From: Gemmatimonadota bacterium
GTDB taxonomy: Bacteria; Gemmatimonadota; Gemmatimonadetes; Gemmatimonadales; Gemmatimonadaceae
NCBI GenBank assembly: GCA_003223455.1
Contig: QHVE01000045.1
Location: 1 to 38,303 of the forward strand
DNA: 38,303 bases
Direction: 5' to 3'
Position 1 is the first letter of the stretch, and the number at the start of each line of letters is the position of its first letter. Below are positions 30,498 through 38,303 of the stretch, piece by piece. The notes under the pieces are model-generated. The model was not told the DNA's origin. It saw only the letters and a list, made by a program, of their open reading frames with translations, and did no database searches. A program made the translations under genes and the position numbers.

Positions 30498-33400
30498 CTA
30501 GCGCAGCGTGCCGAGGTAGGCGATCAGATGGTGCAGCTCCGGCTCGGCGATGACGTCCATGAAGTTGTTCGGCATCAGCGTGTACGGCGTGATCCGCCGC
30601 TGCGCGATCTGCGACTTCGGCACGCTCACCTCCTTGCCGTCCCGGTCGACGAACGTGACGCTCACTCCCTGCTCGCGGCGATAAAGTCCCGTGAACACGT
30701 CGCCGTTCCTCAGGATCACCGTCTCGTAGCGGAACGCCGGCGCGACGTTGCGGTTCGGCGCCAGCACCTTCGCCAGCAGATCGGCCGGCGCACGATGGCC
30801 GACACCGTCCAGCTGTGGACCGACCTGTCCTCCCTCGCCGCGCGCGGAGTGACAGGGCGCGCAGTTGGCCGCGAACACCCGCGCGCCCTGCTCCGGCGAG
30901 GCCGTACGCACGTCGAGCCGGCGCGTGATCGCATCGATGCGGCTCTGCCGCGTCGACTCCGCCGAGGAGTCCGCACGCGCCAGGTCGGCGACCGCAGCGC
31001 GGATCGACTCCGGCTTGCCGGCGACGAGTCGCTCGCGAAGCGTCGGGTCGGCCACCGCCTGCGCTGATACGCGCCCGCTCCGGACGGCATCGAGCAGCAG
31101 CTCGGCGCCCGCGGCGCTTCCCGCGAGCGCGTACGTGATGCGCTCGCGCACGCGCGGGGAGGCCGCATCGACCGCGCGCGCGAGATGAGGCAAGCCTTCC
31201 GGCGCGGCGGCCGCGAGGACGCCGACGAGCTCTTCGCGCATCGGTGCGGGCGTCGTGCCGTCGGTCAGCGCGCCACCGACGAGGGCGAGGTGCCGCGATC
31301 GATCGAGCGCCAGGAGCGCGCGCCCCGCCGCGACGCGCGCCGCGGGCTCGGATCTCGGATCGGCGAACAGCACGAGCAGGGTCGGCTCGGCCGATCGCAT
31401 TCGCAGATCGCCGGCGATGCGCGCCGCCTGCTGCCGGCGCAGGCTCACGTCTCCCGGCTTGAGCCCCGCCCCGTACGCCGGATCGAGGTAGTGCGCGACC
31501 AGCGACTCGCTCCACGCGCGCATCGTCGCCGGTGCCGCCTCGCCGCGCTCCGCGATGCCCGCCCGCGCCACCTCGTGCAAGTCGATCTGCAGATCGAGAT
31601 CGGTCGGCACGCTGCGCTGGACGAGCCCGGGCAGAGGCTCGGTCTCGGCGGCCGGCGCGTAGCGCGCGACGTGCCGCAGGTAGTGGATCATCCGCTCGCG
31701 CGGCTCCGACACGCGCTGCAGATGCGCCAGCAGCAGGCGGGCCGCACCCGCCGTGGGAATCCCGCTCGCTGCGTCGGCGATCGCCCTCGAGTCGCTCTCG
31801 GTCCACTCCGTCGCGCGCGCCCGATCGAAGATCGCGGGATCGCGCAGATGATCGCGCAGCGCCACGCGCACCGTGTACAGGAGATGCGTGTCTTCCGGCG
31901 GCACCTGACTGCGCAGCTCCAGCAGCGGTCGCATCGCGCTCCACGCCGGATGCCGGCCCAGCGCCTCGACGGCGACTCGACGCACGTGCGGGCTCGCGTC
32001 GCGCAATCCGCGCTCCGCGACCGTGCGGTCGGCATCGGAGAGCGATCGCGCCTCGCCCATGATTCGCAGCGCGTGCACGCGCACGAGCTCCTCGCGATCG
32101 CTCGCGGCCTCGCGGAGCCGCTCGGGAGGCAGCGCACCAAGCCGCGCCAGGACCCACAGCCCGCTCGCGCGTTGCTCGGGTGTCGCCGAGCGTCGGGCGA
32201 CGATGCGCCGCACCGCATCGGTGACGGCGGGTCCGCCGCGGTCCGCGAGCTCGTTGGTGGCCAGCAGGCGTACGGCCACGTTCGCGTGCGCCAGGTCGTC
32301 GATGAGCTCCTGCGTCGTGGCGCGCGTCCAGTCGCGGCGCGGCATTCTCGCCGGCGAGCCGACCCCTTCGCCCGTGTACACGATCCGCCAGATGCGCCCA
32401 CTTCGCCGGTCGCGACGCGGGTCGTCGAGCGGGAACTCGTAGTGCCCGATGATCGGGTTGTAGAAGTCGGCCACGTACAGCGCGCCATCGGGACCGAGCT
32501 CGATGTCGACCGGGCGGAAGTTCGGATCGTCGCTCACGACGAAGTCGGGCTGCTCGACCGCCTCGGGCGAGCTCCCATGCCACCGGAGCGTGTTCCGATT
32601 GATCCGGTTCGTGACGACGTTGCCGCCGAAGAAGTTGTCGCGATACGCGGCGGGGAAGTGATCGGCCTCGTACAGCACCACACCGGCGATCGCCGTCGAG
32701 CCATGCAGATGCTCCATCATCGGCGGGCCCCAGCCGATCCCGCTCGGCAGCCGGCCGAAATGCGGATACTCGGCGCCGCGGATCGGCTGGTAGATCGGCT
32801 TCGTGTGCGAGTCGGACGAGTAGAAGTAGCCGAACCGGTCGACGAACATCCCGAACGGGTTGACGCGTCCCCACGTGAGCTGCTCCACGCGCGTGCCGTC
32901 GTCGCGGAAGCGGAACGTGTTGCCCGAGACCATGCGGATGCTGTCGCCGTCCGTGCCGGCCACCGTCGACCGGTTGCTGAATCCATGGCCCGCGTGGATC
33001 CATCCGTCGAAGCTGCGCAGCAGACTGTTCACCATCCCGTGCGTGTCGTCGTACTCGAACGGCCCGTAGAGCACGCGGCGCTCGTCGGCGTGTCCGTCGC
33101 CGTCGTGGTCGACCATGCGATACACGTTCGGGATGCTGTAGACGATCGCGCCGTCGCGCATCGGCACGATCCCGATCGAGATGTTCAGGCTGTCGGCGAA
33201 CGTCGTGAATCGGTCGGCGCGGCCATCGCCATTCGTGTCCTCGAGGATGGAGACGCGGTCGCGCCCTGCACCGGCTGCCGCCGCGATCGGATACTCGCGC
33301 GAGTGCGTCACCCACAGCCGTCCGCGTGCGTCGAACGCCAGGTTCATCGGCTTGTCGATGTCCGGCTCGGCGGCGACGAGCTGCACCTCGAACCCGGGCG

Positions 33401-33548
33401 GCACGTGCAGTGCTGTCCGCTCCGCCTCGGGGGTGCGCCAGCTGGAATCCGGCCCGATACCGAGTGGGGGCTGGGCCGGGCCGTCACCCCCTCCTCCCGA
33501 CACCAGGGCGAGCACGGTCAGTGCGGCGACGCCGTGGAGAAGACGCAT
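30498..33548 (-). CDS. Second dehydrogenase/HEAT/cytochrome c protein (Planctomycetes-type)
   Basis: A 1016-residue exported protein related in design to the one at 17637. After a signal-like N-terminus it has a propeller (about 40-390, FEVQLVAAEPDIDKPMNLAF, EDTNGDGRAD, NPFGMFVDRFGYFY), HEAT-like repeats, and a C-terminal cytochrome c domain with CAPCH at 896-900 and a methionine-bearing tail (YTLMPNNFMDV). Unlike its relative the signal lacks a lipobox cysteine, so it may be a periplasmic soluble or uncleaved protein. It is likely a haem-linked oxidase or dehydrogenase of a sugar or alcohol. It sits 26 bases after the small lipoprotein gene and abuts the DUF1080 gene without a gap. The ATG at 33548 begins the hydrophobic signal. 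Confidence 0.87.
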   Translation of the reverse strand: MRLLHGVAALTVLALVSGGGGDGPAQPPLGIGPDSSWRTPEAERTALHVPPGFEVQLVAAEPDIDKPMNLAFDARGRLWVTHSREYPIAAAAGAGRDRVSILEDTNGDGRADRFTTFADSLNISIGIVPMRDGAIVYSIPNVYRMVDHDGDGHADERRVLYGPFEYDDTHGMVNSLLRSFDGWIHAGHGFSNRSTVAGTDGDSIRMVSGNTFRFRDDGTRVEQLTWGRVNPFGMFVDRFGYFYSSDSHTKPIYQPIRGAEYPHFGRLPSGIGWGPPMMEHLHGSTAIAGVVLYEADHFPAAYRDNFFGGNVVTNRINRNTLRWHGSSPEAVEQPDFVVSDDPNFRPVDIELGPDGALYVADFYNPIIGHYEFPLDDPRRDRRSGRIWRIVYTGEGVGSPARMPRRDWTRATTQELIDDLAHANVAVRLLATNELADRGGPAVTDAVRRIVARRSATPEQRASGLWVLARLGALPPERLREAASDREELVRVHALRIMGEARSLSDADRTVAERGLRDASPHVRRVAVEALGRHPAWSAMRPLLELRSQVPPEDTHLLYTVRVALRDHLRDPAIFDRARATEWTESDSRAIADAASGIPTAGAARLLLAHLQRVSEPRERMIHYLRHVARYAPAAETEPLPGLVQRSVPTDLDLQIDLHEVARAGIAERGEAAPATMRAWSESLVAHYLDPAYGAGLKPGDVSLRRQQAARIAGDLRMRSAEPTLLVLFADPRSEPAARVAAGRALLALDRSRHLALVGGALTDGTTPAPMREELVGVLAAAAPEGLPHLARAVDAASPRVRERITYALAGSAAGAELLLDAVRSGRVSAQAVADPTLRERLVAGKPESIRAAVADLARADSSAESTRQSRIDAITRRLDVRTASPEQGARVFAANCAPCHSARGEGGQVGPQLDGVGHRAPADLLAKVLAPNRNVAPAFRYETVILRNGDVFTGLYRREQGVSVTFVDRDGKEVSVPKSQIAQRRITPYTLMPNNFMDVIAEPELHHLIAYLGTLR

Positions 33549-33574
33549 GGGCGTGGGGCTGGGGTCGGGACGTG

Positions 33575-33943
33575 CTAGTCGCGCGTCAGTGCGATTCCTT
33601 CGCCCGTGAATCCGCCGCCGGTGAGCGTTCCCACCATCGTATTACCGCTTTCCACAATGGCGGTGAGCGTGATCGCCGACGCGCCGCTGGGGGTGAGCGT
33701 GCCTGAGAAAGCTGGCGGATTGAACGTCCCGGAGATCGAGAGACTGCGGGTGCCCGCCGCGGTGCTCGTGATGGTGCCGGTTCCCGCGACGGCCGCGTTG
33801 GACTGCTGCAGGTTGAGGACGAACGATTGGCCCGTGGATGTCCCGCGCCAAGTGCCGGTCACGGTGTTGTCGCGCAGGGCGGAATCGATGCTGCTGCAGG
33901 CAGCGAGCGTCGAGAGCGTGACGACGGCGAGGAGTCGGCGCAT
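33575..33943 (-). CDS. Small secreted lipoprotein, unknown function
   Basis: A 122-residue protein with a lipoprotein signal ending LSTLAAC (about residue 16). The mature part is small and rich in Thr, Ser and Gly, with alternating hydrophobic residues typical of a beta-barrel or beta-sandwich (GTWRGTSTGQSFVLNLQQ, then repeated GTGTITST-like strands). No family name comes to mind. It is the first gene of the minus-strand group that continues with the cytochrome c and DUF1080 proteins (26 bases to the next). The divergent 286-base space to the kinase gene (33944-34229) should hold promoters for both, but none stands out. Confidence 0.7.
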   Translation of the reverse strand: MRRLLAVVTLSTLAACSSIDSALRDNTVTGTWRGTSTGQSFVLNLQQSNAAVAGTGTITSTAAGTRSLSISGTFNPPAFSGTLTPSGASAITLTAIVESGNTMVGTLTGGGFTGEGIALTRD

Positions 33944-34229
33944 CGGGCCTCTGAAGAGTGGAGTGGACGGGCGAGTACCTGAGTGGCACGCGGCCCCCCG
34001 CTCGACGCAATCTCGTCCAGCGGGGCACACCGATGCAATGCCGACACCCTGGGTCTCCGGCGGCGTGCAGGCTATCTGGCGACGGCCGGATCCGGGCTCT
34101 ATGATGGGGCAGCCGTTCGGAACGCAGCGGACGCCACGCGCCATTCCTCCTTCCGGTGCGCGTGCCTGAGCAAGTCACGACGTCATCGGCGGCCCGCAGG
34201 ATGGGGTTCGTCCACCTCGACCGGTTGCG

Positions 34230-37118
34230 ATGTCGCCCTCGGAACATTCCGATCTCTGGGACCGCCTCCAGTCGCTGCTCGGCGACGGCTATCGTGTGGA
34301 GCGCGAGCTTCCCAGCGGAGGGATGAGTCGGCTCTTCCTGGCGACCGATCTCTCGCTCGGCCGTTCCGTCGTCGTGAAGGTCCTGCCGCCCGAGCTCGCG
34401 GGAGAGGTCAGCGCGGCTCGATTCCAGCGAGAGATCGCCGTCGCCGCGCATTTCCAGCATCCGCACATTCTCCCGATCCTCAGCGCGGGCGCCGACGAGT
34501 CGCTGCTCTACTACACGATGCCGTTCGTCGACGGCGAATCGCTGCAGCAGCGCATGACGCGCGAGGGCCGGCTTCCTGCGTCCGACGCCTACCGCTACCT
34601 CGCGGAGATCGCCGACGCGCTCGCGTACGCGCACGCGCACGGCGTCATCCATCGCGACGTCAAACCCTCCAACATCATGATCGCCGGCGAGCACGCCGTG
34701 CTCGTCGACTTCGGTGTCGCGCAGGCGATGGTCGAAGCGGCGATCGACGTCAGGATCACCGGCACCGGCACCTACGTCGGCACGACGCAATACATGGCGC
34801 CCGAGCAGTTCGCCGCATCGTCGGACGTCGATGCGCGCGCCGACGTGTACTCGCTCGCGGTCGTCGTCTTCGAGGTGCTCACCGGAAGCTTCCCCAGCAC
34901 CGACGGCACTGGTGGTGTGGTGGCGCAGTCACGGACGCAGCGGGCGCCACGCTCGCTCGCCGCGTTGCGGTCGGAGGTTCCGCACGCGCTGAGCGATCTG
35001 ATCGAGAGAGCGCTGGCACCCGAGCCGGAGCAACGCCTGGCCAGCGCCGCCGAGCTCCGCGACGGACTCGCCGCCGCCCTCGTGCAGCCGTCGCGGCCCT
35101 TCTATCGACGACCGCTCGGCGTTCTCGCGCTCCTGGCCGGCGCGATCGTCCTCGCGGTGCTCCTCTGGCGTCGCGGCTCGAGACCTGCCGTCGACGACGA
35201 TCGCGTCGCCGTCGCGCCGTTCGAGGTCGTGCAGGGGGAGAATGCGCTCTGGCGCGAGGGGTTCGTCGACGTGCTGTCGGCGAATCTGGATGGCGCCGGT
35301 CCGCTCCGCACCGTACCGCCGTCCGTCGTGATGCACCGGTGGGATGGTCACGCCGACGTCGAGTCAGCCGTCGCCTTCGGGAAGCGCACGGGAGCGCGCT
35401 TCGTCGTGCTCGGCCGCGTGCTCGAAGCCGGGCGCGATTCGGCGCGCGTCACGGCGTGGCTCGTGGACGTCGTGACGGGGCACCGTGCCGAGCCGGTCGA
35501 GCTGCGCGACGCCACGGAGCGGATGGATCGCATCGCCGATTCGCTCACGATCGCGCTGCTCCGCGACATCGGCCAGGTCCAACCGGTCGGCGCGGTCCGG
35601 CGTGCGTCCATGAGCTCCGCCTCCCTCCCGGCGCTTCGCGCCTTCCTGACGGGCGAGCAGTACCTCCGCCGCACCGAGTGGGACTCGGCTCGCGTCGCGT
35701 ACGAGCGAGCGATCGCGCTCGACAGCACCTTCGCGCTCGCGCAGTCGCACATCGGGCTCACCTATGGCTGGTCGCGGTTCGGCACCGACTCGCTGGCTCG
35801 CGAGCACTGGCTCCGCGCGGGCGCACTCAACGTCGGACTCGGCGCGCGGGACAGCTTGCTCATCGTCGCCGACTCGCTGCGCAGCGTCGCCTATGCGTAC
35901 GGCGGAGATCCACGATATCGCACGCACGTCGTGCGTCTCTTTGCCACGCTCCGGAGGGCGAGCAGCCGATACGAGCAGGATGCCGAGACTTGGTATCGAC
36001 TGGCCGACGCGTACTTCCACTTCGGGATCGGGCCGGGGCTCGGAGTCCCCGAGGCGGACATTCTTCACACCTTCGATCGCTCGATCTCCCTCGACTCCGC
36101 CTTCGCCCCGGCCTACATCCATCCGATCGAGCTGGCGTTCTCGATCGGGGACTCCGCCCGCGCACTTCGCTACGCGCGACGGTACTTCGCCCTGCTGCCC
36201 GGCGACGTGAGTGCGGAGGGAACGCGGCTGGCGGCGCACTTGATGGGCGGAGCGAGTGACGTGCTCGAGGCACGCCAGACCATCGACACGGCGTCGAAGG
36301 ACCTGCTCTTTCAGGCATACGCCGCGGCCCGGCGGGCCCTCGACCCGCGCGCCGCTGCCCTCGAGTTGCTGCGGGCGATGTCACGTGCGCCCCGCGCCGT
36401 CTCTCCACAGTTCGCCGACCCTGCATTCGCGCGCCAGCGGCTCGCGCTCCAGCTCTCGTTTCGCGGGAAGTTCGGCGAGGCGTTGGCGCTCCCCGAGACG
36501 CGGCTGAGCGGCGTGCTGGGCGAGATGGTGTTGGCGAATCGGAGTGTGGAATCGCAGGGACGACCGGTGTTCGCCGAATGGCTGCGGACCGACCCACGCG
36601 AGCCTGTGTACCGATCGCCGGTGCTCGTCGCTGCCGGTGCCTGGTGGGCGCAGCAGCACGACACGCTCTCCCTTCGCGAGATGATTCGTCGCACCGGGAC
36701 CGTCTCGCCTCGTGGCGCCGCCGACGCTTCGATCGCCGCGTATTCCGGCGCGGTCGCGGGCGCCTACCTCGCACTCGCGCGAGCCGACACCGTCGAAGCG
36801 CTCCGGCGGTTCGCTGCGTTGCCCGACTCGCTCTGTCAGCTGTGTGCCGTGCCGCGCCTGGTCTATGCTCGGCTCCTCTCCTCGCGCGGGCAGTTGCGCG
36901 AAGCCGCGTCGATCCTCGACGATCGAGCCACACTCCTGCCCTCCGCGATTGACGTGCTCTGGGCACTCGAGCGCGCGCGCGTCGCCGACCGGCTTGGCGA
37001 CCGACTCACGGCGCGCCAGGGTTATGCCCTGGTTGCGGGGGCGTGGCAGGACGCGGACCCCGAGCTCGCGCCCGTCGTCGAAGAGGCGCGCACCGCGCTG
37101 CGGCGACTGGGGCGCTAG
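34230..37118 (+). CDS. Membrane Ser/Thr protein kinase with TolB-like and TPR-like tail
   Basis: A 962-residue bacterial Hanks-type kinase. The N-terminal kinase domain (about 20-285) has the glycine loop LPSGGMSRLF, K50 in VVVKVL, the catalytic HRDVKPSN (141-148), DFG (160-162) and APEQ. One membrane helix (about 295-313) follows. Next is a periplasmic domain (about 325-445) with TolB-N-like pattern (VAVAPFEVV, FVDVLSANLDG, GARFVVLGRVL), then a long helical region with TPR-like units (for example YLRRTEWDSARVAYERAIALDSTFALAQSHIGLTY). This build is common in Gemmatimonadota and Acidobacteria, where such kinases are numerous. Its ligand and targets are unknown. It is a single gene, and its stop is directly adjacent to a small convergent frame. 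Confidence 0.92.
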   Translation: MSPSEHSDLWDRLQSLLGDGYRVERELPSGGMSRLFLATDLSLGRSVVVKVLPPELAGEVSAARFQREIAVAAHFQHPHILPILSAGADESLLYYTMPFVDGESLQQRMTREGRLPASDAYRYLAEIADALAYAHAHGVIHRDVKPSNIMIAGEHAVLVDFGVAQAMVEAAIDVRITGTGTYVGTTQYMAPEQFAASSDVDARADVYSLAVVVFEVLTGSFPSTDGTGGVVAQSRTQRAPRSLAALRSEVPHALSDLIERALAPEPEQRLASAAELRDGLAAALVQPSRPFYRRPLGVLALLAGAIVLAVLLWRRGSRPAVDDDRVAVAPFEVVQGENALWREGFVDVLSANLDGAGPLRTVPPSVVMHRWDGHADVESAVAFGKRTGARFVVLGRVLEAGRDSARVTAWLVDVVTGHRAEPVELRDATERMDRIADSLTIALLRDIGQVQPVGAVRRASMSSASLPALRAFLTGEQYLRRTEWDSARVAYERAIALDSTFALAQSHIGLTYGWSRFGTDSLAREHWLRAGALNVGLGARDSLLIVADSLRSVAYAYGGDPRYRTHVVRLFATLRRASSRYEQDAETWYRLADAYFHFGIGPGLGVPEADILHTFDRSISLDSAFAPAYIHPIELAFSIGDSARALRYARRYFALLPGDVSAEGTRLAAHLMGGASDVLEARQTIDTASKDLLFQAYAAARRALDPRAAALELLRAMSRAPRAVSPQFADPAFARQRLALQLSFRGKFGEALALPETRLSGVLGEMVLANRSVESQGRPVFAEWLRTDPREPVYRSPVLVAAGAWWAQQHDTLSLREMIRRTGTVSPRGAADASIAAYSGAVAGAYLALARADTVEALRRFAALPDSLCQLCAVPRLVYARLLSSRGQLREAASILDDRATLLPSAIDVLWALERARVADRLGDRLTARQGYALVAGAWQDADPELAPVVEEARTALRRLGR

Positions 37119-37253
37119 TCACCGCGTGGCGATCGACATGTACGGCGCGACATTGTCGGCGATCGCCCGAAACTCCTCCCGCGTCAGCGGGAGCTCCTCC
37201 CCGATTGTCCGTCTCGCATCGCGCGCCACTCGCTCCCGCCACCAGTGCTGCAT
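37119..37253 (-). CDS. Possible 44-residue coupled ORF, unknown function
   Basis: A short frame that fills the space between the prolyl oligopeptidase stop and the kinase stop. Its ATG overlaps the upstream stop as TGATG (37251-37255 read on the minus strand), a classic coupling arrangement, and its stop abuts the kinase stop. The product (MQHWWRERVARDARRTIGEE at the start) looks like a single amphipathic helix with mixed charges and two tryptophans. Comparison with related genomes would decide. It could be chance, so the confidence is moderate. Confidence 0.4.
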   Translation of the reverse strand: MQHWWRERVARDARRTIGEELPLTREEFRAIADNVAPYMSIATR

Positions 37254-38303
37254 CACGGGACCACGGTTGGACGCATCCCCATGTTCTGCGCCGCGAATGC
37301 CCACTGGTCCGCGAGCTCGGCGATCCGCTTGTCCGTCGGGAGGTAGCCGTGCGAGCCTTGTGTCTGCACCTGGACGAGAATCGGTTTGTCGCAGCCCTGC
37401 GCCTCCTGCAGGGCAGCCGTGAACTTGAACGTGTGGCTCGGGACGACGCGGTCGTCGTGATCGGCCGTCGAGAGAAGCGTCGCGGGATAGCAGGTTCCAG
37501 CCTTCACGTTGTGGAGCGGCGAGTACTTGATGAGATAGTTGAACGCCGTCGAGTCGGTCGACGCTCCATACTCCGCTGACCAGGCGCGCCCACCGGTGAA
37601 CTTGTCGTAGCGAAGCATGTCCATGACGCCGACGCCCGGGAGCGCGACGGCGAAGAGGTCTGGACGCTGCTCCTCGACGGCGCCGACGAGCAATCCGCCG
37701 TTGGATTCGCCCTTGATGCCAAGATGCGCTGGCGACGTGTACTTCTCGCGGACGAGGTACTCGGCCGCCGCGATGAAATCGTCGAATACGTTCTGCTTCT
37801 TCTCGAACATCCCGGCCCGATGCCAGTCCTCACCGTACTCCGCGCCACCCCGCATGTTCGCCGTCGCGTAGAGCCCGCCTTGCTCGAGCCACGCCAGCAC
37901 GTCGGGGCTGAAGCGTGGCGTCAGGCTGACGTCGAATCCACCATACCCGTAGAGCAGTGTCGGGTGGGATCCATCGAGCGCGAGGCCTCTCTTCATCGTG
38001 ATGAAGACCGGCACCTTCGTGCCGTCCTTCGATGTCGCAAAGACTTGACGCGTCTCGTAGCCAGCGGGATCGAACGCTCTGAGCTTTGGTGGTGAGATCG
38101 CCGTGCTCTTTCCGGTCGCCGGATCGTAGCGGAACGCCGTCGACGGATAGAGCGGCGACGTGAACCGATAGAACAACTCGGGCGAATCCGCGCGCGCCGT
38201 CATCCCCGCGAGCGAGCCGATGCCGGGAAGCTGCAACGCGCCGAGCGGCTTGCCGTCGAGGGCGAAGAGCTGGATGTTGGATTTGACGTCGTCCAGGTAG
38301 TTC
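37253..38303 (-). CDS. Prolyl oligopeptidase (S9A), C-terminal half, cut by window edge
   Basis: A serine peptidase that cleaves short peptides after proline. The window contains the last 349 residues, so the gene continues past 38303 in the same frame (usual length about 680-730). Visible are the end of the propeller, the start of the alpha/beta hydrolase domain (PTLLYGYGGFDVSLTPRF, ANMRGGAEYGEDWHRAG), the catalytic Ser in KGESNGG, Asp in ADHDDRVVP and His in GSHGY. The signal region lies outside the window, so export cannot be judged. The remainder of any operon is upstream and unseen. Confidence 0.92.
   Translation of the reverse strand, partial: NYLDDVKSNIQLFALDGKPLGALQLPGIGSLAGMTARADSPELFYRFTSPLYPSTAFRYDPATGKSTAISPPKLRAFDPAGYETRQVFATSKDGTKVPVFITMKRGLALDGSHPTLLYGYGGFDVSLTPRFSPDVLAWLEQGGLYATANMRGGAEYGEDWHRAGMFEKKQNVFDDFIAAAEYLVREKYTSPAHLGIKGESNGGLLVGAVEEQRPDLFAVALPGVGVMDMLRYDKFTGGRAWSAEYGASTDSTAFNYLIKYSPLHNVKAGTCYPATLLSTADHDDRVVPSHTFKFTAALQEAQGCDKPILVQVQTQGSHGYLPTDKRIAELADQWAFAAQNMGMRPTVVP

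Noticed and set aside
31185-33578. Open frame of about 797 codons opposite the second cytochrome c protein
   Set aside because: No domains, and the composition is typical of a complementary-strand shadow. The minus-strand gene has the CAPCH haem site and HEAT repeats.

Overview
The window is a GC-rich, gene-dense stretch of bacterial chromosome with no tRNA, rRNA, insertion sequence, phage gene or CRISPR array that I can see. Several traits suggest Gemmatimonadota or a neighbouring phylum: a very long TonB-receptor-like protein with an N-terminal carboxypeptidase-regulatory domain, a Ser/Thr kinase carrying a TolB-like domain and TPR-like tail, paired Planctomycetes-style dehydrogenase/HEAT/cytochrome c proteins, and a Tat-exported Gfo/Idh/MocA oxidoreductase. 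The phylum is an inference from gene content, not from a marker-gene tree.

Layout. 1-2342 (minus): fusA followed by tuf (tuf is cut by the window edge), with a plausible promoter about 330 bases upstream of fusA. 2739-9129 (minus): six tightly packed genes, possibly led by a seventh. In order of transcription they are a soluble PAS/GAF histidine kinase, a class A beta-lactamase-fold serine hydrolase, an M15-like peptidase, a glutamate-cysteine-ligase-like amidoligase, a metallo-beta-lactamase-fold hydrolase with a C-terminal membrane segment, an SRPBCC protein and a zinc alcohol dehydrogenase. Gaps range from an 11-base overlap to 55 bases. This set is the most unusual part of the window. 11652-17449 (plus): a D-galactonate (De Ley-Doudoroff) operon, dgoK - Tat-exported oxidoreductase - dgoA - dgoD - MFS transporter. 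Together these would import D-galactonate, dehydrate, phosphorylate and split it into pyruvate and glyceraldehyde-3-phosphate.

17637-21116 (plus) encodes a large lipoprotein with a sugar-dehydrogenase-like propeller, HEAT repeats and a cytochrome c domain. A long inverted repeat (21141-21219) lies where it converges with the next minus-strand group: a TonB-receptor-like protein, a TMEM175-type channel and a DUF4406 protein (26088-21287). 26237-27310 (plus) is a membrane protein with a coiled coil and paired zinc ribbons.

27307-33943 (minus) is a four-gene group: a small lipoprotein, a second dehydrogenase/HEAT/cytochrome c protein, a DUF1080 plus FG-GAP repeat protein, and a PLP-dependent decarboxylase. 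The last three are directly abutting or overlapping. 34230-37118 (plus) is a receptor-type Ser/Thr kinase. 37119-38303 (minus) holds the C-terminal half of a prolyl oligopeptidase and a possible coupled 44-residue ORF. Overall the accessory content points to sugar and sugar-acid use, periplasmic oxidation, and peptide handling.
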